From Cryobacterium suzukii (GTDB lineage: Bacteria > Actinomycetota > Actinomycetes > Actinomycetales > Microbacteriaceae): a DNA stretch of 64,000 nt. The DNA lies in contig NZ_SOHJ01000011.1 in assembly GCF_004403185.1 (NCBI RefSeq), positions 556,376-620,375 on the forward strand, in the 5' to 3' direction. This document shows, in pieces, positions 8,091-16,520 of this stretch. Under the pieces are notes generated by a model. The model was not told the DNA's origin. It saw nothing but the letters and a program-made list of their open reading frames with translations, and ran no database searches. Position 1 is the stretch's first letter. Every line of letters starts with the position of its first letter. A program made the position numbers and the translations under genes.

Positions 8091-10310
8091 ATGACACGGC
8101 CCAACTCGAACCACGGCCCGCACGGCAGCACGGCTCACCTAGAGCCCGACCACACGACCATGGACCACGGCACCATGAACCACGGCACTATGAATCACGG
8201 CGGGCACGACGGGCACGACGATCATGTCGGGCAGTTCCGGCGTTTGTTCTGGACCATGCTCGTCATCGCGGTGCCCGTTGTGGCATTCAGCCACATGTTC
8301 GGGTCGCTCGTCGGGTATGCACTTCCGGGCATCGCTGGCGTGGCCTGGATCTCCCCCGTACTCGGAACGGTCATGTATGTCTGGGGCGGCCGACCTTTCC
8401 TCACCGGAGCGGTGTCCGAGCTGAAGTCCCGCAAGCCCGGAATGATGCTGCTGATCGCCTTGGCGATCACGGTCGCCTTTCTCGCCTCCTGGGGCGCGAG
8501 CCTCGGCCTCATCGACGCCGAGCTCGATTTCTGGTGGGAACTCGCGCTGTTGATCGTGATCATGCTGCTCGGCCACTGGATCGAAATGCGCTCGCTGGCG
8601 CAGACATCCACTGCACTGGAATCGCTCGCTGCGCTCCTGCCCGATGAGGCCGAGCGGGTCGAGGGCGATGGCCTCGTTAGCGAGCACAATGTCGTGGTCT
8701 CACCGAGCGACCTGGTGCTCGGCGACCTCGTCGTGGTGCGGCCGGGCGGGCGGGTGCCGGCCGACGGACAGATTACCGAGGGCACGGCCGACGTCGACGA
8801 ATCGATGATCACCGGCGAATCACGGCCGGTACGGCGCTCGCGCGGCGACCAGGTGGTGGCCGGTACGGTCGCGACCGATTCGGCTCTGCGGGTGCGCGTG
8901 AGCGCCGTCGGCGATGACACCGCGCTGGCTGGAATCCAGCGGCTCGTTACCGAGGCGCAGAACTCATCGTCGCGGGCGCAGCGCATCGCCGACAAGGCCG
9001 CCGGCTGGCTGTTCTGGTTCGCGCTGGGCTCCGGCGCCCTGACCGCGATCGTCTGGACGCTGCTCGGCCAGCCGCAGGACGCCGTCGTGCGCACGATCAC
9101 CGTGCTCGTGATCGCCTGCCCGCACGCCCTCGGGCTGGCGATTCCACTCGTGGTATCGATCGCCACCGAACGCGCAGCGAAGGGCGGTGTGCTGATCAAG
9201 GATCGCCTCGCCCTCGAGAGCATGCGCCAGGTCACCTCGGTATTGTTCGACAAGACCGGCACGCTCACCAGGGGCGAGCCGACGGTCAGTCACGTGGCCG
9301 TCGCAAGCAGCCAGGCGGATGCCGCGGCGAGCGCCGCCGGCGCCCCTCAGGCTGACTCCGCTCCGGGTTCGGCTTCGGCTGGGGCTGGAGCTCCCGCTGC
9401 GGCTTCGGCCGCGGCCCCGCTCACTGCGGACGAGGTACTTGCCTGGGCGGCCGCGGTGGAAGGTGACAGTGAGCATCCGCTTGCCCGCGCCATTGTGACA
9501 GCCGCGCGCAACCGCGGACTGACCGTGCCACGGGCGAGCGAATTTCAGACTGCGGCGGCGGTCGGCGTGACCGCCCTGGTCGACGGGCACAGCGTGAGCG
9601 TCGGCGGGCCGAGCATGCTCGACGAACACGGGGCGGCGCCGCAGGCCGAGACCGTGGCGTGGCAGAGCCAGGGCGCGATCATCCTGCACGTGCTGCGCGA
9701 CGGTGAGGTCGTCGGTGCGATCGGCCTCGCCGATGAAATCCGCGAGGAGTCGCGGCAGGCGGTGGATGCCCTGCACCGACGGGGCATCGAGGTTGTCATG
9801 ATCACCGGCGACGCCCAGGCCGTGGCCGAGTCGGTCGCAGCCGAGCTCGGCATCGACCGGGTGTTCGCGAACGTGCATCCGGAGGACAAGGCGCGCAAAG
9901 TAGCCGAGCTGCAGCGCGAGGGCCGCCGCGTGGCAATGGTCGGCGACGGAGTGAACGACGCCCCGGCGCTCGCGCAGGCCGATGTCGGCATTGCGATCGG
10001 CGCCGGGACCGACGTGGCGATCGCGTCGGCGGGGGTCATTCTCGCGAGCGACGATCCGCGGTCGGTGCTCTCGGTGATCGAGTTGTCGCGGGCAAGCTAC
10101 CGCAAGATGAGGCAGAATCTCTGGTGGGCGGCCGGGTACAACCTGCTGTCGGTTCCGCTCGCCGCGGGTGTGCTCGCGCCGATCGGCTTCGTGCTCCCGA
10201 TGGAGATCGGTGCCCTGCTCATGTCGGTGTCGACCGTGGTCGTCGCCCTGAACGCGCAGCTGCTGCGCCGCCTCGATCTGCGCCCGGAGGCGAGTGTGCG
10301 CGAGCCGTAG
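8091..10310 (+). CDS. copB: CopB-type copper-translocating P-type ATPase
   Basis: The 739-residue protein is a P1B ATPase that exports copper ions. Its first 50 residues are a His/Met-rich tail (repeats of MNHGTMNHG type, HDGHDDH) in place of a CxxC metal domain. It carries TGES in the actuator domain (about residue 240), the membrane metal site CPH (IACPHALGLAIP, about 342), DKTGT with the phosphorylated Asp (about 387) and GDGVNDAP (about 617). CPH in place of CPC places it in the CopB subgroup. The nucleotide domain contains an Ala/Ser/Gly/Pro-rich insertion of about 40 residues after GEPTVSHVAVASS. GAGGA precedes the ATG. A CsoR-like palindrome upstream indicates copper induction. Confidence 0.95.
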   Translation: MTRPNSNHGPHGSTAHLEPDHTTMDHGTMNHGTMNHGGHDGHDDHVGQFRRLFWTMLVIAVPVVAFSHMFGSLVGYALPGIAGVAWISPVLGTVMYVWGGRPFLTGAVSELKSRKPGMMLLIALAITVAFLASWGASLGLIDAELDFWWELALLIVIMLLGHWIEMRSLAQTSTALESLAALLPDEAERVEGDGLVSEHNVVVSPSDLVLGDLVVVRPGGRVPADGQITEGTADVDESMITGESRPVRRSRGDQVVAGTVATDSALRVRVSAVGDDTALAGIQRLVTEAQNSSSRAQRIADKAAGWLFWFALGSGALTAIVWTLLGQPQDAVVRTITVLVIACPHALGLAIPLVVSIATERAAKGGVLIKDRLALESMRQVTSVLFDKTGTLTRGEPTVSHVAVASSQADAAASAAGAPQADSAPGSASAGAGAPAAASAAAPLTADEVLAWAAAVEGDSEHPLARAIVTAARNRGLTVPRASEFQTAAAVGVTALVDGHSVSVGGPSMLDEHGAAPQAETVAWQSQGAIILHVLRDGEVVGAIGLADEIREESRQAVDALHRRGIEVVMITGDAQAVAESVAAELGIDRVFANVHPEDKARKVAELQREGRRVAMVGDGVNDAPALAQADVGIAIGAGTDVAIASAGVILASDDPRSVLSVIELSRASYRKMRQNLWWAAGYNLLSVPLAAGVLAPIGFVLPMEIGALLMSVSTVVVALNAQLLRRLDLRPEASVREP

Positions 10311-10345
10311 GCCGCGCCGAAGCCAGGAGCCCTGCGCTCGCGTCA

Positions 10346-10456
10346 CCGACCCGTGAGTTTCATTTACCGACCCGTGAGTCGTGCGCCCATTTAAACGATT
10401 CAGCGCCCCGAAAGTCACGGCTCGCCGAACGCTGCGGGCGAAAACTCACGGCTCGG
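10346..10456. repeat. Dispersed hairpin element with CCGACCCGTGAGT arms, doubled copy
   Basis: Two left arms (10346-10358 and 10367-10379) face two right arms (around 10414-10424 and 10444-10456, ACTCACGGCTCGG). The loop core GCGCCCATTT...CGATTCAGCGCCCCGAA is shared with a second copy at 16425-16483. It lies in the intergenic region downstream of the copper ATPase and may act as a terminator or be a mobile palindromic element. Confidence 0.75.
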
Positions 10457-10529
10457 CGATCTCGCGCGCGAGCGGTTGCTTCACGCGCATTGCCGCGGCA
10501 TCCGCTCGCCGGGCCCACCTTATGTCCGC

Positions 10530-10579
10530 GGGCCCAGTTTATAAACTGGGCCCGTGGACGGGGCCCGGGCCCCGTCCAC
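10530..10579. repeat. Back-to-back GGGCCC palindromes, copy 1 of 3
   Basis: A perfect 24-bp palindrome (10530-10553, GGGCCCAGTTTA and its complement, TTTATAAA centre) directly abuts a perfect 26-bp palindrome (10554-10579, GTGGACGGGGCCC and its complement). Related copies occur at 23580-23651 and 39537-39585. This copy lies between convergent genes, 27 bases beyond the stop of the amine oxidase. Confidence 0.9.
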
Positions 10580-10606
10580 GGTGGGCGGACTGGGCCCGAG
10601 GAGGGG

Positions 10607-12517
10607 TCAGTGGCAGTGCCCACCGGATGCCGGCGGCACGTTCGCCGGCACGTCTAACACCGGGCTCCGGTCGAAGAAGCCGTCGGGGCGTAGCTTGAAA
10701 CCCACGGTGTCGACCGGCATGATCGGCCAGTCTTCGACCCGCGGAAAGTGGGTGAGGCCGAAGGTGTGCCAGAGCACGATGTCCTCGCCATCAATCGCAC
10801 GATCGGCCGCAATGTAGGCCGGCAGCCCGGCGCCACCGGAGTGCTGGTTGACGAAGTCGCCGGTGGGGTACCGTTCGTCCTCGGCGAAGCGGGTGACCCA
10901 GAGCCCCTTGGTGGCAAACGTCGCGCGCTGGGCCACCGACGACAAAGGGTCGGCGAGTAGCATGGGCAGCCCCTGCGGGTGGAGCTTGTAGGCGACTGGT
11001 TCGCCGAGCCGGTTGAGGGAATTGGGGTTGGAAACGTGCCAGGTGCGGCCGATGGCGGCATCCGCTTGTCTGACGCCCTCGGATTCGGTGGCGAGCAACG
11101 TGCGCTGGCGGGTGAAGGCGTTGCCGCGTTCGTTTCCTGGGCCCATCGGAACGCGCACGACGTCTTCCTCTTCGACCCGGTTGGTGTCGCCGTCAAGGGC
11201 CATGTCAAGCCGGGCGCTGAACAGGTGCTGGTGAAACGGGGCGCCGAGTCCGGGGGCGATTTCGGAGGCGTATGGATAGCCCTTGCCTGCGTAGGCGCTC
11301 GTAAACACGACACCGGTGGCCTTCGCCTCGAATTCGATGGTGCCGTCGAGGTAGAGATACCAGTAGAAGCCGTAGTCGTAGTTGCCGACGGTGGTGAAGA
11401 AGCTGATGACGAAGCGACGATTGCGGCGGGTGTACTCGATGCCGCTCCAGAGGTCGCTGTGCTTGGCGAGGATGCTCCAGTCCTCCTCGTGCATGCAGAT
11501 GCCATTGCGGATCTCACGCGGGTTGCCGAAGCCGTCGGTGATCACCGGGCTCAGGTAGGTGATCTCGCCGAGGCAGTCGCAGCCGAGTTCGAGCGAGTTC
11601 GCGTACTGGCCGACGAGGTATTCTCCGGTGTCGAAGTAGTTCTGCCAGGACCGCACCGGGGCCGGATCGCCGTAGGGCACGACCATCTCGGCGATAGACG
11701 CGCGACGAATGATCGACCGCGTCTTACCGCCGTCGCGAAAGCCGATGTTGTGCAGCACAACGCCCTCGCGCACGTCGAAGCCAACGTCGAGGCTCCATTT
11801 CTCCCACTCAATGTGGTTGCCGCCGGTGACGCTGAAGCTCACGCCCTCTGGCTGGGTGATGCTGATCGGTTTGAGCGTTTCACGCAGCGGTCCGGTGAGG
11901 GTGGGATCGGTGTAGTTGCCGTGTTCGGCCGGAATGGGCACGACGCCGAAGTCGAGTACCTGGTCGACGGTCTTCGCGACGATATCGACGTAGGCGACGA
12001 GACCGTCGATCGGGTGTGCCCAGGCGCTGTCCTCTGGAAAGTTCTGCACGAAGGCCAGGCCGCGCAGAATGCGGTGGCCCTTCTCGTTCGGGTACTCGAA
12101 CACACCGGCCGAGAGGGGCGCGACGCGCACGTTGGCCACGTCGAGTCCGCGGGCAGCGAGGGCGGCGAGCCAGCGGGCATCCGTTGTGAGAAGCTCTTCG
12201 ACGGCGCCGAACTCTTCTTCGAGCACGGGCAGTTCACCGGTGAGCGCGGTGTCGAGGGTGACGCGCGACTCGACCTCGCCGTGGGTAACAGAAACGGTCA
12301 CGTCGGTGGGGGCCGCCCCGGAGACATCGTGCAGAAAGACGCGGAAGCGGCGGTTGGTTTCGTTGCGGCCGGCACTTCGTGGCGGATCGAGCAGGCCGAG
12401 ATACGCCACCCGGATGCTGTCACCGAACAGTCCGGCATCGGCCAAAATCGTGCGCACGTGGTGCAGTTCTTCCGCGGTGGGCAGCGCGAAGGCGGTCACA
12501 GTGTCGGCGGTAAGCAT
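10607..12517 (-). CDS. Copper-containing primary amine oxidase (topaquinone enzyme)
   Basis: The 636-residue protein oxidises primary amines to aldehyde, ammonia and hydrogen peroxide. The topaquinone precursor is Tyr380 in GNYDYG, the catalytic base Asp296 in NYFDTGEY, and the copper ligands His429 and His431 in FHQHLF and His590 in [11 protein letters not shown]. The numbering runs within a few residues of Arthrobacter globiformis phenylethylamine oxidase (D298, Y382, H431, H433, H592), whose length is also close. There is no signal peptide, so it is cytoplasmic. The ATG at 12517 has a GAGAAG site. It is divergent from a TetR gene across an operator-like repeat, and near an AraC/FeaR-like regulator and a permease. 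The exact amine cannot be told. Confidence 0.95.
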   Translation of the reverse strand: MLTADTVTAFALPTAEELHHVRTILADAGLFGDSIRVAYLGLLDPPRSAGRNETNRRFRVFLHDVSGAAPTDVTVSVTHGEVESRVTLDTALTGELPVLEEEFGAVEELLTTDARWLAALAARGLDVANVRVAPLSAGVFEYPNEKGHRILRGLAFVQNFPEDSAWAHPIDGLVAYVDIVAKTVDQVLDFGVVPIPAEHGNYTDPTLTGPLRETLKPISITQPEGVSFSVTGGNHIEWEKWSLDVGFDVREGVVLHNIGFRDGGKTRSIIRRASIAEMVVPYGDPAPVRSWQNYFDTGEYLVGQYANSLELGCDCLGEITYLSPVITDGFGNPREIRNGICMHEEDWSILAKHSDLWSGIEYTRRNRRFVISFFTTVGNYDYGFYWYLYLDGTIEFEAKATGVVFTSAYAGKGYPYASEIAPGLGAPFHQHLFSARLDMALDGDTNRVEEEDVVRVPMGPGNERGNAFTRQRTLLATESEGVRQADAAIGRTWHVSNPNSLNRLGEPVAYKLHPQGLPMLLADPLSSVAQRATFATKGLWVTRFAEDERYPTGDFVNQHSGGAGLPAYIAADRAIDGEDIVLWHTFGLTHFPRVEDWPIMPVDTVGFKLRPDGFFDRSPVLDVPANVPPASGGHCH

Positions 12518-12595
12518 TGCTTCTCTTTTCCGGAATCGGCCAGTGGTCACGGCAGTGTGTCCCCGGGGATTTATTTCCTATGGTTGTAGAATATA

Positions 12596-12652
12596 AAGCC
12601 TCAGCGTGCTGCTGGCAAGTGTTTCGAGAATCTTTCTGACAAGCTGAGGCTT
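12596..12652. promoter_or_regulatory. Operator-like inverted repeat between the amine oxidase and TetR genes
   Basis: AAGCCTCAGC (12596-12605) and its exact complement GCTGAGGCTT (12643-12652) lie 47 bp apart. Nearby GCTGCTGG (12608-12615) is echoed by CCAGCAG (12655-12661). The positions cover the likely divergent promoters, so these are candidate TetR half-sites or a looped operator pair. Confidence 0.5.
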
Positions 12653-12671
12653 CACCAGCAGAAGAGGTTTT

Positions 12672-13268
12672 ATGCCGAAAGTCGTCGATCACGACCAGCG
12701 TCGGGTCGAGCTGGTTAATGCCACCTGGCGCATCATCGCCCGGCACGGTATCGAGGGCGCGACACTGCGTGAGATCGCAACCGAGGCCGGCTTTGCCAAC
12801 GGAGCACTCAAACCGTACTTTGGCACCAAGGACGACCTGCTGACCTTTGCCTTCGGCTACGTTTTCAGCCAGACCAATCTGCGCATTGAGCGCTCGACCG
12901 CCGGCCTGACCGGGCTGGCCGCCGTGCGAGCCTATTGCCACGAGATTTTGCCGCTCGACGAGACGCGAGTGAGCGAGGCGCGCATCGTGATTCCGTTCTG
13001 GCAGAAGGCGCTCAGCAGCGCCGCGAAAGCGCAACTGCACGACGAGTCGATGCTGCAGTGGCGGCGCGCGCTCCTCGCGCACGTGGCCGAGGCCCGCGCG
13101 GCCGGGGAGGTGCACACTGCCATCACCGACGCGGATGTCGTGGGTCACCTCATGAACGTCGTGCTCGGCACGCAAATCACCGCCGCGCTCTCCCCCGATG
13201 AGCACGCGCCAGAGGACCTCGTGACCCAGCTGGACGGCTACCTTCGGCTGCTCGCCACCGGGGACTAA
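12672..13268 (+). CDS. TetR-family transcriptional regulator (BetI-like)
   Basis: The 198-residue protein has an N-terminal helix-turn-helix: RRVELVNATWRIIARHGIEGATLREIATEAGFANGALKPYFGTKDDLL (residues 10-57), with the recognition helix in FANGALKPYF. The C-terminal half (VVIPFWQ-like ligand domain) resembles BetI/TetR_C_6 proteins. AGAGG lies about seven bases before the ATG. It is divergent from the copper amine oxidase, from which it is separated by 154 bases that contain a 10-bp inverted repeat, so it is likely to repress the oxidase until an amine or aldehyde binds. Confidence 0.9.
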   Translation: MPKVVDHDQRRVELVNATWRIIARHGIEGATLREIATEAGFANGALKPYFGTKDDLLTFAFGYVFSQTNLRIERSTAGLTGLAAVRAYCHEILPLDETRVSEARIVIPFWQKALSSAAKAQLHDESMLQWRRALLAHVAEARAAGEVHTAITDADVVGHLMNVVLGTQITAALSPDEHAPEDLVTQLDGYLRLLATGD

Positions 13269-13380
13269 CGCACGTCCGACTCGCGCACCCGGCAGGCCAG
13301 CAGCACGAGCATCTTCGAGGCGCGCGACAAGCGCCAGCCGCGAATGCAGAAGCACGGGGTAAACGCGCTCAGCATCAATC

Positions 13381-13404
13381 TTTTTTCGCCGAGTGTCGAA
13401 AAAA
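13381..13404. promoter_or_regulatory. T/A-rich hairpin between the TetR and AraC genes
   Basis: TTTTTTCG (13381-13388) pairs with CGAAAAAA (13397-13404) across an 8-base loop. The A/T content is striking in GC-rich surroundings. It lies downstream of the TetR stop (13268) and about 105 bases before the AraC start, so it could be a terminator without a GC stem, or an operator. Confidence 0.4.
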
Positions 13405-13510
13405 AGAATGACATCGAGCGCCCGCGGGACTACATTGGCTCCAGACGACCATTGATCGACCCATTGGGGGCAGATCCGGTCGCAGCGTTGGACCGGCGAA
13501 GGAGCTGCTC

Positions 13511-14518
13511 GTGACGATGTCCGTTGTGAACGGGGCGATGAGCCCCACGATCGCGCCACACGGCCTCGCACCAACCAGGACTACGCCGTCTGACAGCGTG
13601 CAGTGCGCCGTCGCCGATTCGTTCACGCAGTGGCGCAGGCTCGTGTCGCAGTCTTTCGTACCGCTTGAGGTGCGTAGTGAGTCCCGCACGTTTCACGGCA
13701 CCCTGCGCTCGCGCGTGCTCGACGAGCTCTCAATCGTCGAGGTTACCGCCAACGGACACCAGGTGATCCGCACTCCATCGCTGATCGCGGCATCCACTCG
13801 GCAGTATTTCAAGCTGAATTTGCAGCTGACCGGCACCGGCCTGCTAGTGCAGGACAACCGCGAGGCCACCTTGCGCCCGGGCGACCTGGCCGTCTACGAC
13901 ACGAACCGGCCATACACACTCGAGTTCGACCAGGACTTTCGCACCCTCGTACTCATGTTTCCGCACGACTTGCTCGACCTTCCCGCCGATTCGATCGGCC
14001 AGCTCACCGCCGTGCGGCTGCCGGGCGACGCTGGACTGGGCCGGCTGATCAGCCCGTTCATGGTGCAGCTCGCCGAGAACCTCGACGTGCTCTCCGGCGC
14101 GAGCGGACACCGCCTCGCTTACAACGCCGTCGATCTCATTGCGACCATGTTCGAGAGTGAACTGAATCTGCGCCGCGACCCGGAGGCGGGCACGCATGGC
14201 AACCTGCTCGGTCGCATCCGCTCCTATGTGGACGGGCATCTCGGCGACCCGGAACTGTGCCCGGCGAGTATCGCCGCCGCCCACTTCATCTCGACCAGAC
14301 ACTTACACAATGTGTTCCACGAGGCCGACAGCACCGTGGCGAGCTGGATCCGCACCCGGCGCCTCGAGCACTGCCGCCGCGACCTGCGCGATCCCATTCT
14401 CGAAGATCGTTCGGTTGGCACCATCGCCGCTCGCTGGGGCTTCGTCGATGCCGCACACTTCAGCCGCATCTTTCGCACGGCCTTCAGCGAGACGCCGAGC
14501 GCCTACCGCCGCGCCTGA
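13511..14518 (+). CDS. AraC-family transcriptional activator (FeaR-like)
   Basis: The 335-residue protein has an N-terminal AraC-binding-like cupin domain (FKLNLQLTGTGLLVQDNREATLRPGDLAVYDTNRPYTL, about residues 99-138) and a C-terminal double helix-turn-helix ending WGFVDAAHFSRIFRTAFSETPSAYRR. This domain pair is that of FeaR, which activates amine oxidase and aldehyde dehydrogenase genes in response to aromatic amines. The GTG at 13511 is chosen because AAGGAG ends six bases before it; ATG 13517 is an alternative. The neighbouring copper amine oxidase and permease make a role in activating amine use likely. Confidence 0.9.
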   Translation: MTMSVVNGAMSPTIAPHGLAPTRTTPSDSVQCAVADSFTQWRRLVSQSFVPLEVRSESRTFHGTLRSRVLDELSIVEVTANGHQVIRTPSLIAASTRQYFKLNLQLTGTGLLVQDNREATLRPGDLAVYDTNRPYTLEFDQDFRTLVLMFPHDLLDLPADSIGQLTAVRLPGDAGLGRLISPFMVQLAENLDVLSGASGHRLAYNAVDLIATMFESELNLRRDPEAGTHGNLLGRIRSYVDGHLGDPELCPASIAAAHFISTRHLHNVFHEADSTVASWIRTRRLEHCRRDLRDPILEDRSVGTIAARWGFVDAAHFSRIFRTAFSETPSAYRRA

Positions 14519-14520
14519 GC

Positions 14521-14600
14521 CGGTTCGCCGAAGCAGCACCCGGTTAGCCGAAGCAGCACCCGGTTAGTCGAAGCAGCACCCGGTTAGTCGAAGCGGCACT
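14521..14600. repeat. Four tandem copies of a 20-bp unit
   Basis: The unit CGGTTAGYCGAAGCAGCACC is repeated at 14521, 14541, 14561 and 14581 with exact 20-bp spacing; the first copy begins CGGTTCGCCG and the last ends GCGGCACT. The array starts two bases after the AraC stop codon. There are no spacers, so it is a simple tandem array. Confidence 0.95.
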
Positions 14601-14874
14601 GTGGAGCTCGCCACCCGTGACATCGTTCGAGACTGCGGCGCCGCTCCAAGGCGCCTCGCAGTACGACCCGACGCCGCAACTCGACGGGCGTCAGCCTCCG
14701 TTCGCCCCGTGCAACCAGAGCACTGCGCAATTCGACAACTGCGGTGCCGCAAATGGCAAACCGTTTAGCGCGGAGATTGCCACGCTGTGTAGACAGACCG
14801 TCAAATGAATGCCGCAGCATCCGCGCGCCGGCGCAGCCTCACGCACCCGACCTCTTACTCAACGAGGAGTAGCC
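14601..14874. other. Non-coding region upstream of the amine-locus permease
   Basis: These 274 bases follow the tandem repeat and lead to the permease start. A 63-codon frame at 14617-14808 is open, but has no ribosome site and no recognisable domain, so I do not call it a gene. The region presumably holds the permease promoter. A GCATCCG heptamer occurs at 14816. Confidence 0.45.
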
Positions 14875-16380
14875 ATGACCCAGACCAAACCCAATTCGAT
14901 GACAGCACCGGAAACGGCCCTGCACAAGGGCCGACTCGGCGTTCTCGGGATCGTCTTCTTCGTGGTCGCGGCCGCGGCCCCCCTCGTCGGTATGACCGGC
15001 GCAGTGCCCGTGGCGATCGTACTCGGCAACGGCGCCGCTGCTCCGGGGGCCTACGTCGTCGTCGGCCTCACCCTGCTCGTGTTCAGCGTCGGCTACGCCG
15101 CGATGAGCCAACGTGTCACCAACGCTGGCGCCTTCTTCGCGTACATCGGCCGCGGCCTGGGCCGGCATCTCGGAACCGCCTCGGCGTTCGTGTCGATCCT
15201 CGCCTACCTCGCCATCCAGCTGGCCATCTACGGATTCTTCGGAGCCCTCATGGCCGGCCAGGTGGGCGTGCTTCCGTGGTGGGTCTGGTCGCTGCTGTCC
15301 TGGGGCGTCGTGACGCTGCTCTCCCTGCTCAGCGTCGACGTGGGTGCCAAAGTACTCGGCGTGCTGATGCTGCTCGAACTGACCGCACTGGTGGTCACGG
15401 CGGTCGCTATCCTGCTCGACGGCGGTCCGGAGGGCATCAACTTCTGGGCCTCATTCAACCCCGCCGACATCGTCGCCGGCGGACTGGCCGGCTCGGCCGG
15501 CATTGCGTTCGCGTTCGCGTTCGCCTCCTTCATCGGCTTCGAGGCCACCGCCATCTACGGCGAAGAGTCCAAGGACCCAAAGTCCGTCGTGCCACGAGCT
15601 ACCTATCTCGCTGTGGTGGTCATTACCGTGCTGTTCGGTTTGACCGCGTTCGCCATGGTCACCGGTATGGGAGCGTCCACCGTGGTCGAGAAGACCGCCC
15701 TGCTGTCGACCGTCGCGGGCATTCCACTCGCCGACCCGGCAGCCGTGCTGTTCGCGCTGGCTACCCAGTACGTCGGACCATGGATGGCTACTGTCATGAG
15801 CATCCTCGTGCTGTCGAGCCTGTTCGCCGGACTCCTGGCCTTTCAAAACGCGGCGAGTCGTTACCTTTTTGCACTCGGACGCGGCGGCGCGCTGCCCAAG
15901 CCGCTCAGCACGGTCAACGGCCGCGGAGCTCCGAGCACGGCGTCGATCGCTACGTCGGTGATCACCGGCATCGTGCTCGTCGCGTTCGCGGTGTTCCAAC
16001 TCGACCCGGTGCTCAATCTCTTTTACTGGTTCAGCGGCCTCTCGGTCATCGCCATCGTACTGATCGAAATTCTGGTCAGCATCGCCATAATCGCCTATTT
16101 TCAACGCAACAAGGGCACCGAGAATATCTTCCAAACGATCATCGCCCCGGTGCTGGCCACGATCGGCCTGCTGCTCGGAGAATACCTGCTGATGAGCCAC
16201 TTCGGCCTGCTCGCCGGCACCGTGGCCGACGGTGTCGACCCGACCATCACCACCTGGGGGCTCAGCACGATCGGCTGGGTGCTCGTGGCCCTCCCCTTCC
16301 TTCTCCTGCTCGGGGGCTACATCTTCTCCCGGCTGCAGAACCACGAGAATGACGACCTCGTGCGCGACGTGCTCTCGTAG
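14875..16380 (+). CDS. APC-superfamily amino acid/amine permease
   Basis: The 501-residue protein has about 12-14 hydrophobic helices and the APC N-terminal signature IVFFVVAAAAPLVGMTGAVP. Other features of the superfamily are AAFSFASFIGFEATA-like helix 6 (FAFASFIGFEATAIYGEE) and the cytoplasmic loop ASRYLFALGRGGALPKPLS. The start ATG is supported by GAGGAG seven bases upstream. Given the neighbouring amine oxidase and FeaR-like activator, its substrate may be an amine such as phenylethylamine, tyramine or putrescine; this is inferred only from the context. The long non-coding leader of about 350 bases with a tandem array separates it from the regulator gene, so it probably has its own promoter. 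Confidence 0.9.
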   Translation: MTQTKPNSMTAPETALHKGRLGVLGIVFFVVAAAAPLVGMTGAVPVAIVLGNGAAAPGAYVVVGLTLLVFSVGYAAMSQRVTNAGAFFAYIGRGLGRHLGTASAFVSILAYLAIQLAIYGFFGALMAGQVGVLPWWVWSLLSWGVVTLLSLLSVDVGAKVLGVLMLLELTALVVTAVAILLDGGPEGINFWASFNPADIVAGGLAGSAGIAFAFAFASFIGFEATAIYGEESKDPKSVVPRATYLAVVVITVLFGLTAFAMVTGMGASTVVEKTALLSTVAGIPLADPAAVLFALATQYVGPWMATVMSILVLSSLFAGLLAFQNAASRYLFALGRGGALPKPLSTVNGRGAPSTASIATSVITGIVLVAFAVFQLDPVLNLFYWFSGLSVIAIVLIEILVSIAIIAYFQRNKGTENIFQTIIAPVLATIGLLLGEYLLMSHFGLLAGTVADGVDPTITTWGLSTIGWVLVALPFLLLLGGYIFSRLQNHENDDLVRDVLS

Positions 16381-16424
16381 GGTGCGGCATCCGCTTGAAA
16401 AGTGATTCGAGTGAGCTCGCGTCA

Positions 16425-16483
16425 CCGACCCGTGAGTCTTGCGCCCATTTGTGCGATTCAGCGCCCCGAAACTCACGGCTCGG
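16425..16483. repeat. Dispersed hairpin element with CCGACCCGTGAGT arms, single copy
   Basis: The left arm 16425-16437 and the right arm 16471-16483 (ACTCACGGCTCGG) pair at 12 of 13 positions. The loop GCGCCCATTT...CGATTCAGCGCCCCGAA matches that of the copy at 10346-10456. It lies between convergent genes, 44 bases after the permease stop, and could terminate transcription from both sides. Confidence 0.8.
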
Positions 16484-16520
16484 CGAAGGGGCGCGTCGAC
16501 CGGACCACCCCAACGGATTT

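Noticed and set aside
10979..12589. 536-codon open frame opposite the amine oxidase
   Set aside because: It is an antisense shadow of a gene with clear catalytic motifs; GC-rich codon use leaves long open frames on the other strand.
14521..14600. Possible CRISPR array
   Set aside because: The units are contiguous 20-bp repeats without spacers, and no cas genes are near.
14617..14808. 63-codon small gene
   Set aside because: No ribosome site, no known domain and no sign of coupling to a neighbour.
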